A stretch of DNA of 64,000 nucleotides from CALKJU01 sp046349355 (lineage in GTDB: Bacteria; Pseudomonadota; Alphaproteobacteria; Geminicoccales; Geminicoccaceae): NCBI GenBank assembly GCA_046349355.1, contig JAXMCM010000017.1, positions 1-64,000 of the forward strand, in the 5' to 3' direction. This document shows, piece after piece, positions 26,749 to 36,600 of this stretch. A program made the translations under genes and the position numbers. The first letter of the stretch is position 1. Each line of letters opens with the position of its first letter. The notes beneath the pieces are model-generated. The model saw only the letters and a list, made by a program, of their open reading frames with translations, made no database searches and had not been told where the DNA came from.

Positions 26749-28083
26749 TCAGTCCGGATACTGCTGCTTCAGCTCCGTGAACTTGGCCTGAAGCTTGTCG
26801 ACGAGCTCGTCGGTGGACTGCTTGCCCTGGATGTAGTCCTGGACCTCGCCCATCATGTACCAGTCCCACTCCGGGAACCAGATGGTCTTGGCGACGTCGC
26901 GGGTGGTCGCCGTCTCCTGCTGCTGTGCGGAGATCTTCATGTCCTTCCACTTGCTGAAGGACTCGACGACCTGCGGGCTGTTGATGACCTCCTTGTAGGG
27001 CGTGCCGAGGCCGAACTCGAGGGCCCAGCGCTCGATCACGTGGTACTTGCCGTCCTTCGCCTTGCCGCCGAAGAACTGCATCAGGTTCCAGACGCGATCG
27101 ACGTCGATCGGGTTGGCGCCCATCTGGTAGACGGCCGTCCAGATGAAGGTCGAGCGCGTCTTGCCGGGCATGATCGCGTTGCGGCAGGCGCCGGCGATCT
27201 GCGACATGGACGGCGTGTTGAACACCTTCTGGTCGTACTCGTGCACGACCATGTAGGTGTGCTGGCCGGTGGCGAAGTTGGGCACCGATTCGCCCAGCTG
27301 GGTCATGACGTCCGGCGGGATCAGGCCTTCCGCGTAGATCGTCTTGTGCATCTCCAGCACATCGCGGAATTCCTGACCGAAGGCCGGCTGGAACTTGTCG
27401 TCGAAGACCTTCGCACCCTCGGAGTACCAGATCGAGAACAGGCTCCAGGACAGGCTGGCCCACTGCCGGCCCCAGGCGCTGATGTAGGGGTACTCGGCGA
27501 TCTTGTCCTTCTTCAGCTTGCGGCACTGGTCGAGGAACTCGGGCCAGGTGGCCGGCGGCTCGAGCTTGGCCGCGTCGAGGTGCTTCTGGTTGCAGACGAA
27601 GGAGTTGAAGCCGGTGTAGTAGGGCAGGCCGCCGAGGCTGCCGTCGGCCAGCGACATGTTGTGGACGTTGATCGGGTACATCCCGGCCTTGATCTCCTCG
27701 ATCCCCGGGAGACCCTCGAGCGAGCGCGACCAGCCGGCGGTGTTCCAGCGGATCAGCCGGTCCTCTTCCGAATACATCATGTCGACGTGCTGGCCGCCGA
27801 TCAGCTTGGTCTCGGCGACGGCGTGGTACTCGCCGGGCACCAGCTCGTAGTTGACGTTCTCGTCATAGAGCTTGCTGAAGATGCCGACGTTCTCGGCGAC
27901 GATCTCGGGCTGGTACTGCCAGCCGATGAACTGCATGGGCTCCGCCGGCTTGGCGCTGGCGCTGCGCATCAGGCCCGGCGCGGCCAGGGCCGCGGCACCG
28001 GCGATGCCGCCTTTGAGCACGCTGCGCCGCCGGAGCATGTACCGCTGCATCTCTGCCTGCATGCGGCTGGTTTGGCTGTCCAT
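26749..28083 (-). CDS. ABC transporter extracellular solute-binding protein, Tat-exported
   Basis: 444 residues. The N-terminus carries a twin-arginine signal: RRRSVLKGG at residues 18-26 followed by the hydrophobic stretch IAGAAALAAPGLM. The mature part is a family 1 solute-binding fold (PATWPEFLDQCRKLKKDK, DVMTQLGESVPNFATGQHTY). ATG 28083 has a strong GAGGAGG site upstream. First gene of the leftward operon. Tat export suggests folding before export, which is unusual for this family but known in some Actinobacteria and Proteobacteria. Confidence 0.9.
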   Translation of the reverse strand: MDSQTSRMQAEMQRYMLRRRSVLKGGIAGAAALAAPGLMRSASAKPAEPMQFIGWQYQPEIVAENVGIFSKLYDENVNYELVPGEYHAVAETKLIGGQHVDMMYSEEDRLIRWNTAGWSRSLEGLPGIEEIKAGMYPINVHNMSLADGSLGGLPYYTGFNSFVCNQKHLDAAKLEPPATWPEFLDQCRKLKKDKIAEYPYISAWGRQWASLSWSLFSIWYSEGAKVFDDKFQPAFGQEFRDVLEMHKTIYAEGLIPPDVMTQLGESVPNFATGQHTYMVVHEYDQKVFNTPSMSQIAGACRNAIMPGKTRSTFIWTAVYQMGANPIDVDRVWNLMQFFGGKAKDGKYHVIERWALEFGLGTPYKEVINSPQVVESFSKWKDMKISAQQQETATTRDVAKTIWFPEWDWYMMGEVQDYIQGKQSTDELVDKLQAKFTELKQQYPD

Positions 28084-28235
28084 CGACCTGGGCCTCCTCG
28101 GTTGGATCCGTAGCTTCCGCAACGACCGGCGGCCGCTCCCGCCGGCGGCCACCGTAGTTCCCAAGGGCTATTTTCCTCTGCTGTTGCGTATAGTAAACAC
28201 GTTCGGTCAGCGACGAAAACCAGAAAATTGGGTGC
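28084..28235. promoter_or_regulatory. Divergent promoter region of the catabolic island
   Basis: 152-base gap between divergent genes. It holds an AT-rich segment (28168-28200) with TATAGT at 28189-28194, five of six matches to a -10 on the plus strand, but no good -35. Nearer the leftward gene, CCGGCGG (28126-28132) and CCGCCGG (28139-28145) form a dyad within its leader. The XRE-cupin regulator encoded at 30548 is the likely controller. Confidence 0.4.
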
Positions 28236-29393
28236 ATGCAGGCCATGTTCGATCTCCTGGTGCGAGGCGGTCGGGTGCTGGATCCGGGCAGCGGAATCGA
28301 CGGCCACCTCGATGTCGGCTTCGCCGGCGGCAAGGTGGTCGCGGTCGAGAGGGAACTGCCCGCCGACAATGCGCGCCACCTCGTCGATGCCGCCGGCCGG
28401 CTGGTGGTGCCGGGGCTCATCGACCTGCACACCCACGTCTACTGGGGCGGCACCTCGCTGGGCGTCGACGCCGACGCGCTGGCGCGGCGCAGCGGGACCA
28501 CCACCTTCATCGATGCCGGCAGCGCCGGCCCCGGCAATTTCCTCGGCTTTCGCCGCCACGTGATGGAGCGCTCGCGCGCCCGCATCCTCGGCTACCTCAA
28601 CATCTCCTTCGCCGGCATCTTCGGCTTCTCGCGCAACGTCATGGTCGGCGAGTGCCTCGACATCCGCATGTGCGACGCCAAGGAGGCGCTGTTCTGCGGT
28701 CGCGAGCACGCCGACGTCCTGGTCGGCATGAAGGTCCGTGTCGGCCGGCTGACCTCGGGCTCGAACGGCGTCGCGCCGCTGGACATCGCCATCGAGGCCG
28801 CCGACCGGCTGGGCTGGCCGGTGATGGCGCATCTCGACTGGCCGCCGCCGTCGCGCGAGGAGTTACTGAGCCGGCTGCGCAAGGGCGACGTGCTCACCCA
28901 CTGCTTCAAGCCGTTCCCGAACGACGCGCTGAACGGCGCCGGGCAGATCCGGGCCGAGATCATGGCGGCGCGCAAGCGCGGCGTCTGGTTCGACATCGGC
29001 CACGGCATGGGCTCGCTCGACTTCGACGTCGCCCGGACGATGCTGAAGGAAGGCTTCCTGCCGGACGCCATCTCCAGCGACGTGCACGCGCTGTGCGTCG
29101 ACGGGCCGGCCTACGACCTGCTCGTCACCATGTCGAAGTTCGTCTGCCTCGGCATGCCGCTGGCCGAGGTCATCCGCGCCGCGACGGCCACCCCGGCAAA
29201 GGCGATCGGCCGGCCCGAGCTCGGCTCGCTGAAGCCCGGTGCGGTCGGCGACGCCGCCATCCTCGAGCTGCGCGACGGCGCCTTCGACTACATCGACGCG
29301 CCGGGCCAGGTGATGACCGGCGGGCAGCGGCTGTTCTGCGACGGCGTGGTGATCGGCGGCGACTGGTGGCCGGGCGGGGAGGCAATGGCATGA
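28236..29393 (+). CDS. Amidohydrolase/deacetylase family metallohydrolase
   Basis: 385 residues of the amidohydrolase superfamily, close to dihydroorotase and D-aminoacylase-like deacetylases. Metal-site residues visible: HTH in LIDLHTHVYWGG, a candidate carbamylated Lys in VLVGMKVRVG, His in VMAHLDWPP and LTHCFKPF, and the Asp in ISSDVHALCVDG. Hydrolyses amide or imide bonds in N-acyl or cyclic substrates; the actual one is unknown. Its stop overlaps the DSD1-type gene start (ATGA), so the products probably act in sequence. Confidence 0.87.
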   Translation: MQAMFDLLVRGGRVLDPGSGIDGHLDVGFAGGKVVAVERELPADNARHLVDAAGRLVVPGLIDLHTHVYWGGTSLGVDADALARRSGTTTFIDAGSAGPGNFLGFRRHVMERSRARILGYLNISFAGIFGFSRNVMVGECLDIRMCDAKEALFCGREHADVLVGMKVRVGRLTSGSNGVAPLDIAIEAADRLGWPVMAHLDWPPPSREELLSRLRKGDVLTHCFKPFPNDALNGAGQIRAEIMAARKRGVWFDIGHGMGSLDFDVARTMLKEGFLPDAISSDVHALCVDGPAYDLLVTMSKFVCLGMPLAEVIRAATATPAKAIGRPELGSLKPGAVGDAAILELRDGAFDYIDAPGQVMTGGQRLFCDGVVIGGDWWPGGEAMA

Positions 29394-30538
29394 TCCGCGA
29401 GAGCCTTGCCCACGATCGCGCGCTGCTGGGAACGCCCGGCTCGCGGGCGCTCATCGACACGCCGGCGCTGGTCCTGGACCTCGACGCGTTCGACGCCAAC
29501 GTCAGGGCGATGGCCGACTTCGCCAAGGCCCGGGGCATCGCCCTGCGGCCGCATGCCAAGACGCACAAGTCCATCGAGATCGCCAAGGCACAGGTGGCGG
29601 CCGGCGCGATCGGCCAGTGCTGCGCCAAGCTGGGCGAGGCCGAGGTGCTGGCCGACGGCGGCATCGGCGGCCTGCTGATCACCTCGACCGTCCAGGATCC
29701 CGGCAAGCTGCCGCGGCTGATGGCGCTGGCCCGGCGTTCGCCGGGGCTGGCCGTGGTCACCGAGGATCCGGCCAACGCGCTGCTGCTGGGTGATGCGGCG
29801 GCAGCAGCCGGCGTCACGCTGGACGTGCTCATCGACGTCGATGTCGGCACCCACCGGTTCGGCGTCACCTCGCCCGGCCAGGCGGTCGAGATCGCCCGGG
29901 CCATCGCCACCCGGCCGGCGCTGCGCTTTCGCGGCGTCCAGGGCTATGCCGGCCACTGCCAGTCGACGCCCTCCTATTCCGAGCGGCGCGCGCTGTCCCA
30001 TGCCGCCGTGGCCGTGCTCGGCAAGGTGCGCGACGCGCTGGAGGCGGCCGGATTTCCCTGTCCGATGGTCACCGGCAGCGGTACCGGCACGCACGACTTC
30101 GATCCGGAGCCCGGCGTCTTTACCGAGTTGCAGGTCGGCTCGTACATCTTCTGCGATGTGGTGTACGACAATGCCAGCCTCACGCCGGACGGCAGCCGCC
30201 GGTTCCGTAACGCGCTGTTCGTCCACACCCGGATTGTCAGCAGCCAGCACCCCGGCTATGCGACCAGCGACGCTGGCTTCAAGGCGTTCGCCACGGACGG
30301 GCCGGCGCCGCGTATTGCCCAGGGGGCGCCGGAAGGCTCGGTCTACGACCGCTTCGGCGACCATTTCGGCAAGGTGGTGCTGCCCGACCCGACGTTGCGG
30401 CTGCCGGTCGGCACATTGCTTGCCTGCATTGTTCCGCACTGTGATCCGAACGTGAACCTTTACGACTACTACCATTGCGTGCGCGGCGACCGTCTGGTCG
30501 ACCTCTGGCGGGTCGACGCGCGCGGCTGCCTGGGCTGA
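29390..30538 (+). CDS. DSD1 family PLP enzyme (D-threonine aldolase / D-serine dehydratase type)
   Basis: 382 residues, fold-type III (alanine-racemase-like) PLP enzyme. PLP lysine is Lys57 in RPHAKTHKS. The C-terminal metal site PHCDPNVNLYD supplies the His/Cys pair that binds Zn or Mn in this family. Members cleave D-threonine and other D-beta-hydroxy amino acids, or dehydrate D-serine and D-threo-3-hydroxyaspartate. It overlaps the amidohydrolase gene by four bases and precedes a regulator and an aldehyde dehydrogenase that could take the aldehyde product. Confidence 0.88.
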   Translation: MIRESLAHDRALLGTPGSRALIDTPALVLDLDAFDANVRAMADFAKARGIALRPHAKTHKSIEIAKAQVAAGAIGQCCAKLGEAEVLADGGIGGLLITSTVQDPGKLPRLMALARRSPGLAVVTEDPANALLLGDAAAAAGVTLDVLIDVDVGTHRFGVTSPGQAVEIARAIATRPALRFRGVQGYAGHCQSTPSYSERRALSHAAVAVLGKVRDALEAAGFPCPMVTGSGTGTHDFDPEPGVFTELQVGSYIFCDVVYDNASLTPDGSRRFRNALFVHTRIVSSQHPGYATSDAGFKAFATDGPAPRIAQGAPEGSVYDRFGDHFGKVVLPDPTLRLPVGTLLACIVPHCDPNVNLYDYYHCVRGDRLVDLWRVDARGCLG

Positions 30539-30547
30539 GCCCGTGCC

Positions 30548-31204
30548 GTGACGACCTCCAAGGCCAGGCTCGGCAAGGCCCTGCGGGCAATCCGCAACCA
30601 GCGCCAGCTGACGCTGGCCGACGTCAGCGCCCGCACCGGCGTCTCGGTTTCGACCCTGTCCAAGGTCGAGAACGGCCAGCTCTCGCTCACCTACGACAAG
30701 CTGGTGCAGCTCAGCGAGGGCCTGCAGGTCGACATCACCGCCCTGTTCAGCGCCGAGCCGCAGGTCGAGGCCGGTCCGGCGCCGGCGGTCAGCGCCCGGC
30801 GCAGCGTCAACCGGCGGCGCGAGGGCATGATCGTCGCCACACCGAACTACGACTACCGCTACCTGTGCACCGACCTCGCCCACAAGGCGATGGTGCCGAT
30901 CCTGATCACCATCCGCGCCCGCTCGATCATCGAGTTCAGTGCCATGAGCTCGCACGCCGGCGAGGAGTTCATCTACGTCCTGCGCGGCACGGTCGAGGTC
31001 CACACCGACGTCTACGAGCCGACGACCCTCGGGCCGGGCGAGTCGATGTACATCGACAGCACCATGCGCCACGCCTTCCTGTCGACCGGCGAGCAGCCGG
31101 CGCTGATGCTCAACGTCTGCCACAGCCCGCGCACCGGCCACTTCCGCAAGCTGGTCGAGATGGCGGAGGCGCAGGTTCCGGCGGCCGAGGCCGCGGAGTC
31201 CTAG
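30548..31204 (+). CDS. XRE family regulator with C-terminal cupin domain
   Basis: 218 residues. Helix-turn-helix at about 8-62 (TLADVSARTGVSVSTLSKVE), a short linker, then a cupin at about 115-195 (HAGEEFIYVLRGTVEVHTD, GPGESMYIDSTMRHAF). Cupin-type XRE regulators bind small ligands and often autoregulate catabolic operons. GTG 30548 lies nine bases past the DSD1-type gene. Likely the local regulator of the island. Confidence 0.9.
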   Translation: MTTSKARLGKALRAIRNQRQLTLADVSARTGVSVSTLSKVENGQLSLTYDKLVQLSEGLQVDITALFSAEPQVEAGPAPAVSARRSVNRRREGMIVATPNYDYRYLCTDLAHKAMVPILITIRARSIIEFSAMSSHAGEEFIYVLRGTVEVHTDVYEPTTLGPGESMYIDSTMRHAFLSTGEQPALMLNVCHSPRTGHFRKLVEMAEAQVPAAEAAES

Positions 31205-31306
31205 GCGGACGCGCGGCCTAGCTGTCATGCCGCCGGAGCCGTTGCGACCGAGGGGCGATTGTAGCATTGACCGTCCCACACGGGACTGGCCGGGGGAGGC
31301 CTGGGC

Positions 31307-32749
31307 ATGAGCGAGAACGTTGCGGTCGATCTTTACATCGGCGGGAAGTGGCAGCCGGCGCTGGCCGGCGGGACGATCACGCTGATCGACCCGGCGACCG
31401 AGGAGCCGGTGGGCACCGCCGCCCAGGCGACCCGGGCCGATGTCGAGGCGGCGGTGCGCGCCGCGGTGCAGGGCTTCCAGGTCTGGCGCAAGGTGGTGCC
31501 GTGGGAGCGCGCGAAGATCCTGCGCAAGACCGCCCAGCTGGTCGCCGAGCGGGCCGACGCCATTGCCCGCCGGCTGTCGATCGAGGTCGGCAAGCCGCTG
31601 GTCCAGGCCAAGGGCGAGGTCCAGTCGACCGTCGACTGCATCGACTGGTTCGCCGACGAGGCGCGCCGCATCTACGGCCAGTCGCTGGGCGCCCGGATGC
31701 CGGACCAGCGCTTCCAGGTGCAGTACGAGCCGGTCGGCCCGGTCGCCGCCTTCACCGCCTGGAACTTCCCGGTGGTGCTGCAGGCCCGCAAGATCGCCCC
31801 GGCGCTGGCCGCCGGCTGCTCGGTCATCGCCCGCCCGGCCGAGGAAGGCACCGGGGCGGTGTCGATGCTGATCAAGTGCTTCCTCGATGCCGGCGTCCCG
31901 GCGGGCGTCATCAACCTGCTGACCGGCGTCCCGCAGGAGATCGCCGAGGCGGTGATGGACGCCGACGAGGTCCGCAAGGTCACGTTCACCGGCAGCATCC
32001 CGGTCGGCAAGCACCTGATGCGCCGCGCCGCCGACACCGTGAAGCGGATGTCGATGGAGTTGGGCGGCCATTCGCCGGTCATCGTCCACGAGGACGTCGA
32101 CCCGGTGAAGGTCGCCACGGTCTCGGCCCAGGCCAAGTTGCGCAACGCCGGCCAGGTCTGCGTCTCGCCCAACCGCTTCTACGTCCACGCCAAGCACGAG
32201 AAGGCCTTCACCGAGACCTTCGTGCAGGTGATGTCGTCGATGAAGCTCGGCCACGGCCTCGACCCGGCCACCGAGGTCGGCCCGCTGATCAACCGCAAGC
32301 GCCTCGACTTCATCGAGAAGATGGTCGACGACACGGTCGGCGAGGGGGCCCGCGTCGAGTGCGGCGGGCGCCGCCCGGCCGGCATGAACCGCGGCTACTT
32401 CTACGAGCCGACGGTGTTCACCGGCGTGCGCGACGACATGCGGATCATGAACGACGAGCCGTTCGGGCCGCTGGCGCCGATCACCACCTTCGAGAGCCAC
32501 GACGAGGTGCTGGAGCGCGCCAACAGCCTGACCTACGGGCTGTGCTCCTACGTCTTCACCAACAACCTGAAGACCGCCAACCGCTACGCCGACGAGCTCA
32601 AGACCGGTATCGTCTGCGTCAACAACTTCGTGGCGGCGACGGCGGAGATGCCGTTCGGCGGCGTCAAGCACTCGGGCTTCGGCCGCGAGAATGGCGCTCA
32701 GGGCATCATGGACTACCTGGACTGCAAGTTCGTCAACCTGGCGATGTGA
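31307..32749 (+). CDS. NAD(P)-dependent aldehyde dehydrogenase (succinate-semialdehyde type)
   Basis: 480 residues. Catalytic Cys in NAGQVCVSPNR, general-base Glu in MELGGHSP, and the PFGG and GFGREN motifs near the end. The cofactor-binding segment is ARPAEEG where most aldehyde dehydrogenases have KPAExT, so Arg replaces the ribose-contacting Lys. ATG 31307 has GGGGAGG nine bases upstream. As last rightward gene of the island it would oxidise an aldehyde made by the aldolase or dehydrogenases (inference). Best family match is succinate-semialdehyde dehydrogenase-like. Confidence 0.9.
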   Translation: MSENVAVDLYIGGKWQPALAGGTITLIDPATEEPVGTAAQATRADVEAAVRAAVQGFQVWRKVVPWERAKILRKTAQLVAERADAIARRLSIEVGKPLVQAKGEVQSTVDCIDWFADEARRIYGQSLGARMPDQRFQVQYEPVGPVAAFTAWNFPVVLQARKIAPALAAGCSVIARPAEEGTGAVSMLIKCFLDAGVPAGVINLLTGVPQEIAEAVMDADEVRKVTFTGSIPVGKHLMRRAADTVKRMSMELGGHSPVIVHEDVDPVKVATVSAQAKLRNAGQVCVSPNRFYVHAKHEKAFTETFVQVMSSMKLGHGLDPATEVGPLINRKRLDFIEKMVDDTVGEGARVECGGRRPAGMNRGYFYEPTVFTGVRDDMRIMNDEPFGPLAPITTFESHDEVLERANSLTYGLCSYVFTNNLKTANRYADELKTGIVCVNNFVAATAEMPFGGVKHSGFGRENGAQGIMDYLDCKFVNLAM

Positions 32750-32762
32750 GCGAGGCGCGGGG

Positions 32763-33473
32763 TCAGCTGCCCGGATAGAGGTAGCCGGCCCCGCGCACCG
32801 TCTTGATCAGCTCGGGCTTGGCCGGGTCGCGCTCGAGCTTGCGGCGCAGCCGGGTGATCCGGTTGTCGATGCTGCGGTCGAACGGCTCGTCGCCGCGCGG
32901 CGGGGCGAGGTCGAGGATCTCGTCGCGGGTCATCGCCCGCCCGGCATTGCCGGCGAAGGCCTGGACGAGGTCCAGCTCCATGCCGGTCAGGTCGACCTCG
33001 CCGCCGGCGTCGTCGTGCAGCAGCCGTCGCGGCTTCAGCTGCAGCGTGTAGCGGCCGAAGCGGAGGGCGCCGTCCGGCAGCGCCGCATCGACGCTGACGG
33101 GCCGGCGACGGCGCAGCACCGCCTCGATCCGCGCCACCAGCTCGCGTGGCTGGAACGGCTTGCCGATATAGTCGTCGGCGCCGATCTCGAGGCCGAGGAT
33201 CCGGTCCATCGTGGTATCGGCTCCGGTCAGCATGACGACGCCGAGATCGTGCCGCTCGCGCACCCAGCGCGCCAGCGACAAGCCGTCCTCGCCCGGCAGG
33301 CCGAGGTCGAGAATGATGAGATCGGCAGCCTCGTGCTCGAGCAGCCGCCGCAGCGCCGTGCCGTCGGCGGCAGCCCGTACCAGGTATCCGGCACCGCCCA
33401 GATACTCGGTGAGCATCAGGCGGACGTCGACCTCGTCGTCGACCACGATCAGCCGTGCCTTCGCCGTCGTCAC
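32763..33473 (-). CDS. OmpR family response regulator
   Basis: 236 residues. Receiver domain with acidic pocket VVDDE, phospho-acceptor Asp56 in IILDLGLPGEDG, Thr in MLTGAD and Lys in IGKPF; winged-helix output domain from about 135 (RSIDNRITRLRRKLE, TVRGAGYLY). GTG start. It is divergent from the giant hybrid kinase and is a likely partner of it, together with a paralogue at 40741. Converges on the aldehyde dehydrogenase with a 13-base gap. Confidence 0.92.
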   Translation of the reverse strand: MTTAKARLIVVDDEVDVRLMLTEYLGGAGYLVRAAADGTALRRLLEHEAADLIILDLGLPGEDGLSLARWVRERHDLGVVMLTGADTTMDRILGLEIGADDYIGKPFQPRELVARIEAVLRRRRPVSVDAALPDGALRFGRYTLQLKPRRLLHDDAGGEVDLTGMELDLVQAFAGNAGRAMTRDEILDLAPPRGDEPFDRSIDNRITRLRRKLERDPAKPELIKTVRGAGYLYPGS

Positions 33474-33544
33474 CGTCCCGCCCCGTGCGCGTCGTTCCCG
33501 CCGCAGCTAGCCCAAGCCGGCGACACCGACAAGGCACATGGCGT

Positions 33545-33562
33545 TCGCGGCATGTTCCGCGA
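33545..33562. promoter_or_regulatory. Palindrome between divergent response regulator and kinase genes
   Basis: TCGCGG (33545-33550) and CCGCGA (33557-33562) flank CATGTT. It lies in the 151-base gap between the two genes and could be an operator for either. Short, so chance cannot be excluded. Confidence 0.35.
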
Positions 33563-33624
33563 TGACACCAGACCGAAACAAAGGCACCAGAGGCTGATCG
33601 CGTCCGCCACGCCCGAGCCCGATC

Positions 33625-36600
33625 TTGACCAGCCCGAACAGCCCCGCCGAGGACCCGCCGCGTCTCGTGACGCCCGATTCCGGCGGCGAGCTGGCAGCCC
33701 GCTGGTCGCGCCTGCTGGTGCTGGGGCTCGCGCCCGCCGTCCTGCTCATCGGAGCGCTGGCCGTCTGGCAGTTGCTGTCGCTGCGCTCGGACTATCTCGA
33801 GGCGCTGGGCCAGACGGCGCTCGAGCAGAGCGAGACCGTCGACGGTGCCGTCGCCGACGCGGCCGAGCACCTGGCCCAGCTCCGCCTGGTGGCCGAGGCG
33901 CGCCTGGCCGGCGACCTGTCGGGGTCGACCTCGCCGCTGCTCCCGTACGTGCGCCCCGAGTCCGACGATCCGGTCCGCGAGACGGTGGCGGGGCTCTATC
34001 TCGATGCCGTCGCCGAGCAACCCTGGCGCGACCGGGCCGCGAACCTGGTCGCCCGGTCCGAGCTCCTGCAGCGTCCGGGTGGACGCGAGGAGCTCGAGGC
34101 GGCACTCGCCCTGGCCGAGCCGATGTGGCTGGCGCACAGCATCATGCCGGCCCTGCGCTGGTCCTACTATTTCAGCGCCGGGCGTGACCTGGTGCTGATG
34201 TATCCGTGGGTACCCAGCAGCGAGCTGGTCCGCCACCAGGGCTTCAGCGAGCTCGGGGCATGGTTCGACAGCTGGTTCCAGTTCGAGATCCTGACCGGTG
34301 CCCTGCCGGAGAACAACCCGCAGCGGACCAGCTACTGGACCTCGGCCTACGAGGACGGCAACGGGGCTGGCTGGATGATCAGCCATTGCGCGCCGGTCTA
34401 TGTCGGCGACCGCTTCGCCGGCATGGTCGGCACCGACATCCTGCTGTCCTATTTCGACGACCTGCTGCGCGGCGGCGGCTTCGGCGCGGGCCGGGCCTGG
34501 CTGGTGAGCAATGCCGGGCAGGTCATCTCGGTGGCCGACCGGCCGTTCGCCGCCGGCAGCAAGCCGCCGGTGATCGCCGAGGCGCTGCCGGCCGACCTGC
34601 GGGGCATGCCGACCGCCGAGCTGCTGGATCCGGCGGAGCGGTTCCACCGCATCGGCAGCCAGTGGGTGATGGCCCAGCCGCTCCGGCACGCGCCGTGGAC
34701 GCTGCTGTGGACGGTCCCGGCCAGCGAGGTGCGGGCGACGGTCCTGTGGCGCTTCCTGCCGTCGGCCCTGCTGGTGGCGGGCGTGCTGGCGGCCGGCGCC
34801 GGCGCCCTCTGGCTGCTGCAGCGGACCCTGGTCCAGCCGGCGATGCGGCTGGCCGACCATGTCCGGGCGCAGGGTGCTGCCGCGGTCGATCTGCCGGTCC
34901 CGGCGCAGATGCCGCCGCCCTGGTCGGAGCTGGCGGCCGAGATCTCGGCGGCGTTCCGGGCGCGGCGCGAGGTGGCGCTGGTCAACGCCCGTTTCCTCGC
35001 CGCCGGCGAGAGCCTGGTCGACGGCCTCGCGATCTGGGACGCGGACGACCGGCTGGTCTACCACAACAGCCGCTACCCGATGCATCTCACCGAGAACCTG
35101 CGCAACGTGCTGAAGCTCGGGGTGCGCTTCGAGGACTGGATCGAGGCGGGGCTCGCACAGGGGCCGATCTACCACCCGGACATGGGCCCGGACTTCAAGG
35201 AGCGGCGCCTGCGGATGCGCGAGCAGGCGATCTCCGATCACGAGCACCAGCTGATCGACGAGCGCTGGGTGCGCCTGCGCGAGAGCCGGATGGCCGGCGG
35301 TGGCCGGGTGCTGCTGACCAGCGACATCACCGAGCGCAAGCGCCGCGAGCGCGACCTCGCGGTGCTCGCCACCGCGATCGAGCAGGTCGGCGATTCGGTC
35401 GAGATCGCCACCTCCGACTACCGCCTGATCTACGTCAACCCGGCCTTCACCCGGCTGACCGGGTACACATCCGAGGAGGCGATCGGCCATACCGCGGCCG
35501 AGATCTTGCGCAGCCGGCACCACGACGCCGCCTTCTGGGCCGACATGGACGCCACGATCCGGCGCGGCGAGACCTGGACCGGCGGGCTCATCAGCCGCCA
35601 CAAGGACGGCCACGACCTTGTTCAGGAAGCGACGATCTCGCCGCTGCGGGGCGCCGATGGCTCGCTCACCCATTTCGTCGCGGTCAAGCGTGACGTCGCC
35701 GAGCGGCGCCGTGCCGAGCAGGCGCTGCGGCAGAGCGAGGAGCGCTACCGCGGCGTGGTCGAGGCGCAGACCGAGTTCATCATCCGCCAGCGGCCCGACG
35801 GCACGCTGAGCTTCGCCAACGAGGCCTACGGCCGGCACCTCGGGATGACCCAGGCGCAGCTGCTCGATCCGGCGTGGAACGACCTTACGGCGTTGCCGGA
35901 GGAGGAGCAGCGCGCCTCCAAGGCGGCCTGGGCGGCGATGACGCCCGAGAACCCGGTCAACGAGATCGAGCTGCATCCGCGGATGCCGGACGGACGACGC
36001 TGCATTGAGCGCTGGAGCGAGCGCGGGATCTTCGATGCCGCTGGGAAGCTCGTCGAGATCCAGGCCGTCGGCCGCGACGTCACCGCCGAGAAGGCCGCCA
36101 AGGCGGCGCTGCGGGCCAGCGAACGGCTGCGCGACGCCGTGCTGGCGGCGGCCCTGGACTGCGTGGTCGGCATGGATGCCGAGGGCCGCATCGTCGAGTT
36201 CAACCCGGCGGCCGAGCGCACGTTCGGCCACAGCCGCGCCGATGCGATGGGCAAGCTGCTCGACGAACTGCTCATTCCGCAGCGGATGCAGGGCTCTCAC
36301 CGCGATGGGCTGCGCCGTCACCTCGAGACGGGCAGGAGCCGCATCCTCGGCAAGCGCCTGGAACTGCCGGCCCGCCATGCCGATGGCCGGGAGATCCCGG
36401 TCGAGGTGGTCGTGGTCTCGACGCCGACGCCCGACGGCGACCGCTACCTCGCCTACATGCGCGACATCAGCGACCGCAAGCGGGCGGAGGCGGCGATCCG
36501 CGAGAGCGAGGAGCGCTATCGCAGCGTCGTCGAGTCGCAGTCGGAGTTTATCGTGCGGATGACGCCGCGCGGCCGGCTGCTGTTCGTCAACGACGCCTAC

